DNA from: Bifidobacterium breve
Lineage (GTDB): Bacteria > Bacteroidota > Bacteroidia > Chitinophagales > Chitinophagaceae
Reading direction: 5' to 3'
Assembly (NCBI GenBank): GCA_943323935.2
Contig: CALPJR020000044.1
Coordinates: forward strand, 1 to 6,905
DNA length: 6,905 bases
The translations under genes and the position numbers were made by a program. The notes below the pieces were generated by a model that did not search any database, was not told the DNA's origin, and was given only the letters and a program-made list of their open reading frames with translations. This document shows positions 6,498 through 6,905 of the stretch, piece after piece. Every line of letters starts with the position of its first letter. Position 1 is the first letter of the stretch.

Positions 6498-6570
6498 AGT
6501 AAAAAAGAGCATTTCGCAGAGATTCTCTTTTTTTATGCCCATTATAAAGGAAACTTATAAATAGATTTTA
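6498..6570 (+). repeat. Tandem repeat unit, copy 1
   Basis: This 73-nt unit aligns without gaps to 6576-6648 with 9 mismatches (about 88% identity). The unit consists of a terminator-like hairpin with its T-run, then ATGC, then the tail AAGGAAACTTATAAAT (6547-6562), which is identical in both copies. In the tail, AAG-GAAA-CTT can form a small GNRA-type hairpin. The conservation runs past the T-run, so the copied unit is more than a terminator. Confidence 0.85.
6501..6534 (+). terminator. Intrinsic terminator hairpin, copy 1
   Basis: A 15-position stem pairs AAAAAAGAGCATTTC (6501-6515) with GAGATTCTCTTTTTT (6519-6533) around a GCA loop. It has one C-T mismatch (6510/6524) and one G-U pair (6513/6521), followed by a T-run reaching 6534. 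It starts 34 nt after the stop of the 54-aa gene. The A-run on the left makes it potentially active in both directions. Confidence 0.65.
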
Positions 6571-6575
6571 ATTCC

Positions 6576-6648
6576 AGTAGAAAAGAGCATTGCGCAGATA
6601 TTCTCTTTTTTTATGCTCAATATTAAGGAAACTTATAAATTATTTTTA
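6576..6648 (+). repeat. Tandem repeat unit, copy 2
   Basis: This is the second copy, offset by 78 nt from copy 1 with a 5-nt spacer between units. The outer stem, T-run and 16-nt tail (6625-6640) are kept, while differences cluster in the inner stem (6592, 6599) and just before the tail (6617, 6620, 6624). Copy 2 also has GAGCAT (6585-6590) facing ATGCTC (6613-6618), a perfect 6-bp alternative pairing not complete in copy 1 (ATGCCC). Confidence 0.85.
6579..6612 (+). terminator. Terminator-like hairpin, copy 2
   Basis: AGAAAAGAG (6579-6587) pairs with CTCTTTTTT (6603-6611) as a 9-bp outer stem including one G-U pair, with seven Ts at 6606-6612. The inner part is weaker than in copy 1: C-T, T-T and G-A mismatches leave only A-T, T-A and C-G pairs there. 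It probably backs up copy 1 or acts on transcripts from the other side. Confidence 0.5.
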
Positions 6649-6806
6649 TATAAATATAAAATAATCATAATGTGTAATAGTTTATAGTGCATTTTAATAC
6701 CATTTTATATAACAAAACAGATGGAAACTATTCCTTTTGTTAAGTTATTGTTAACGATGTTTAGGATTTTTTCATAACTTGAAGGCTTAAGTAAAACAAA
6801 AAGCAT

Positions 6807-6905
6807 ATGAAGAAAATTCTATTCTCGCTCTTCTTAGCTGTATTTGTATTGGCTGTTGCTAATGCCCAAGTTCGTCCAGTAACCGGTACGGTGAAGGATG
6901 ACAAA
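6807..6905 (+). CDS. N-terminus of a probable SusC/RagA-type TonB-linked outer membrane protein, cut by window end
   Basis: Only the first 33 residues are in the window. They show a textbook signal peptide: Lys2 and Lys3, a hydrophobic core (4-18), and a likely cleavage after Ala20 (AVANA-Q). The mature protein begins QVRPVTGTVKDDK, the usual opening of the carboxypeptidase-regulatory-like domain (V-x-G-x-V-x-D) that precedes the plug domain in SusC-like outer membrane transporters of Bacteroidota. Such proteins import glycans, peptides or metal complexes together with a SusD-like lipoprotein, normally the next gene. Another exported protein with the same opening domain cannot be excluded from 33 residues. 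The ATG at 6807 is preceded by an A-rich leader (AAAACAAAAAGCAT) and no Shine-Dalgarno motif. Confidence 0.7.
   Translation, partial: MKKILFSLFLAVFVLAVANAQVRPVTGTVKDDK

Larger units (their letters stand above)
6468..6806. other. 339-bp gene-free stretch between the small gene and the SusC-like gene
   Basis: The left half holds two tandem terminator-like repeat units (listed separately). The segment 6649-6735 is very AT-rich, with no recognisable gene or RNA. The right part carries a direct repeat TTGTTAA at 6737-6743 and 6748-6754, 11 nt apart. It also has a small inverted repeat, ACTTGA-AGGC-TTAAGT (6777-6792), with one wobble pair, which would form a hairpin in the leader of the next mRNA 14 nt before its ATG. 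No exact TAnnTTTG lies upstream of the SusC-like gene; the nearest approach is TAGGATTT (6762-6769), which is poor. Confidence 0.6.

Noticed and set aside
6364..6564. Open frame of 66 codons on the plus strand
   Set aside because: It starts inside the 54-aa gene in another phase and runs through the terminator hairpin, so translation as a real gene is unlikely.
1..6905. tRNA, rRNA, CRISPR array, insertion sequence or phage remnants
   Set aside because: No cloverleaf-like segments, regularly spaced repeats, transposase or phage motifs were seen; the only tandem repeat has two units with terminator structure.

Overview
The window looks like chromosomal DNA from a Bacteroidota bacterium, probably a member of the Chitinophagaceae or a close relative. 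Three things suggest this: AT-rich sequence, start codons without Shine-Dalgarno motifs but with A/T-rich leaders, and -7 promoter elements of the Bacteroidota type (TAnnTTTG). A fourth is the gene entering at the right edge, whose first residues resemble a SusC/RagA-type TonB-linked outer membrane protein. The family-level placement is an inference from style, not from a marker gene.

Layout, left to right. (1) 72-1496 (+) encodes a divergent indoleamine 2,3-dioxygenase-like haem protein. (2) 1502-2809 (-) is convergent with it and encodes an exported beta-propeller-like protein with one Asp-box, of unknown substrate. The two stop codons lie inside one 17-nt palindrome. (3) 2810-2998 is a divergent promoter region with a good Bacteroidota-type promoter candidate on each strand and an imperfect inverted repeat beside the rightward one. 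(4) 2999-6233 (+) looks like one operon: a TerC-family membrane protein, a 730-aa cobalamin-binding-type radical SAM enzyme starting 4 nt after it, and a MmcQ/YjbR-family protein 27 nt further on. (5) 6303-6467 (+) is a 54-aa, strongly basic protein with its own -7 element, short enough to be missed by ordinary gene calling. (6) 6498-6648 holds two tandem copies (about 88% identical, 78-nt period) of a unit containing a terminator-like hairpin and a conserved 3' tail. (7) 6807-6905 is the start of the SusC-like gene, cut by the window end.

How the genes work together is only partly visible. The TerC/radical SAM pair is almost certainly co-transcribed, but no known pathway linking them is recognised. 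The dioxygenase has no kynurenine-pathway neighbours here. No RNA genes, CRISPR arrays, insertion sequences or phage genes were seen. The less ordinary items are the radical SAM enzyme with a CX4CX2C cluster motif and a split cobalamin domain, the 54-aa basic protein, and the duplicated terminator unit. None of these amounts to a demonstrated new system.
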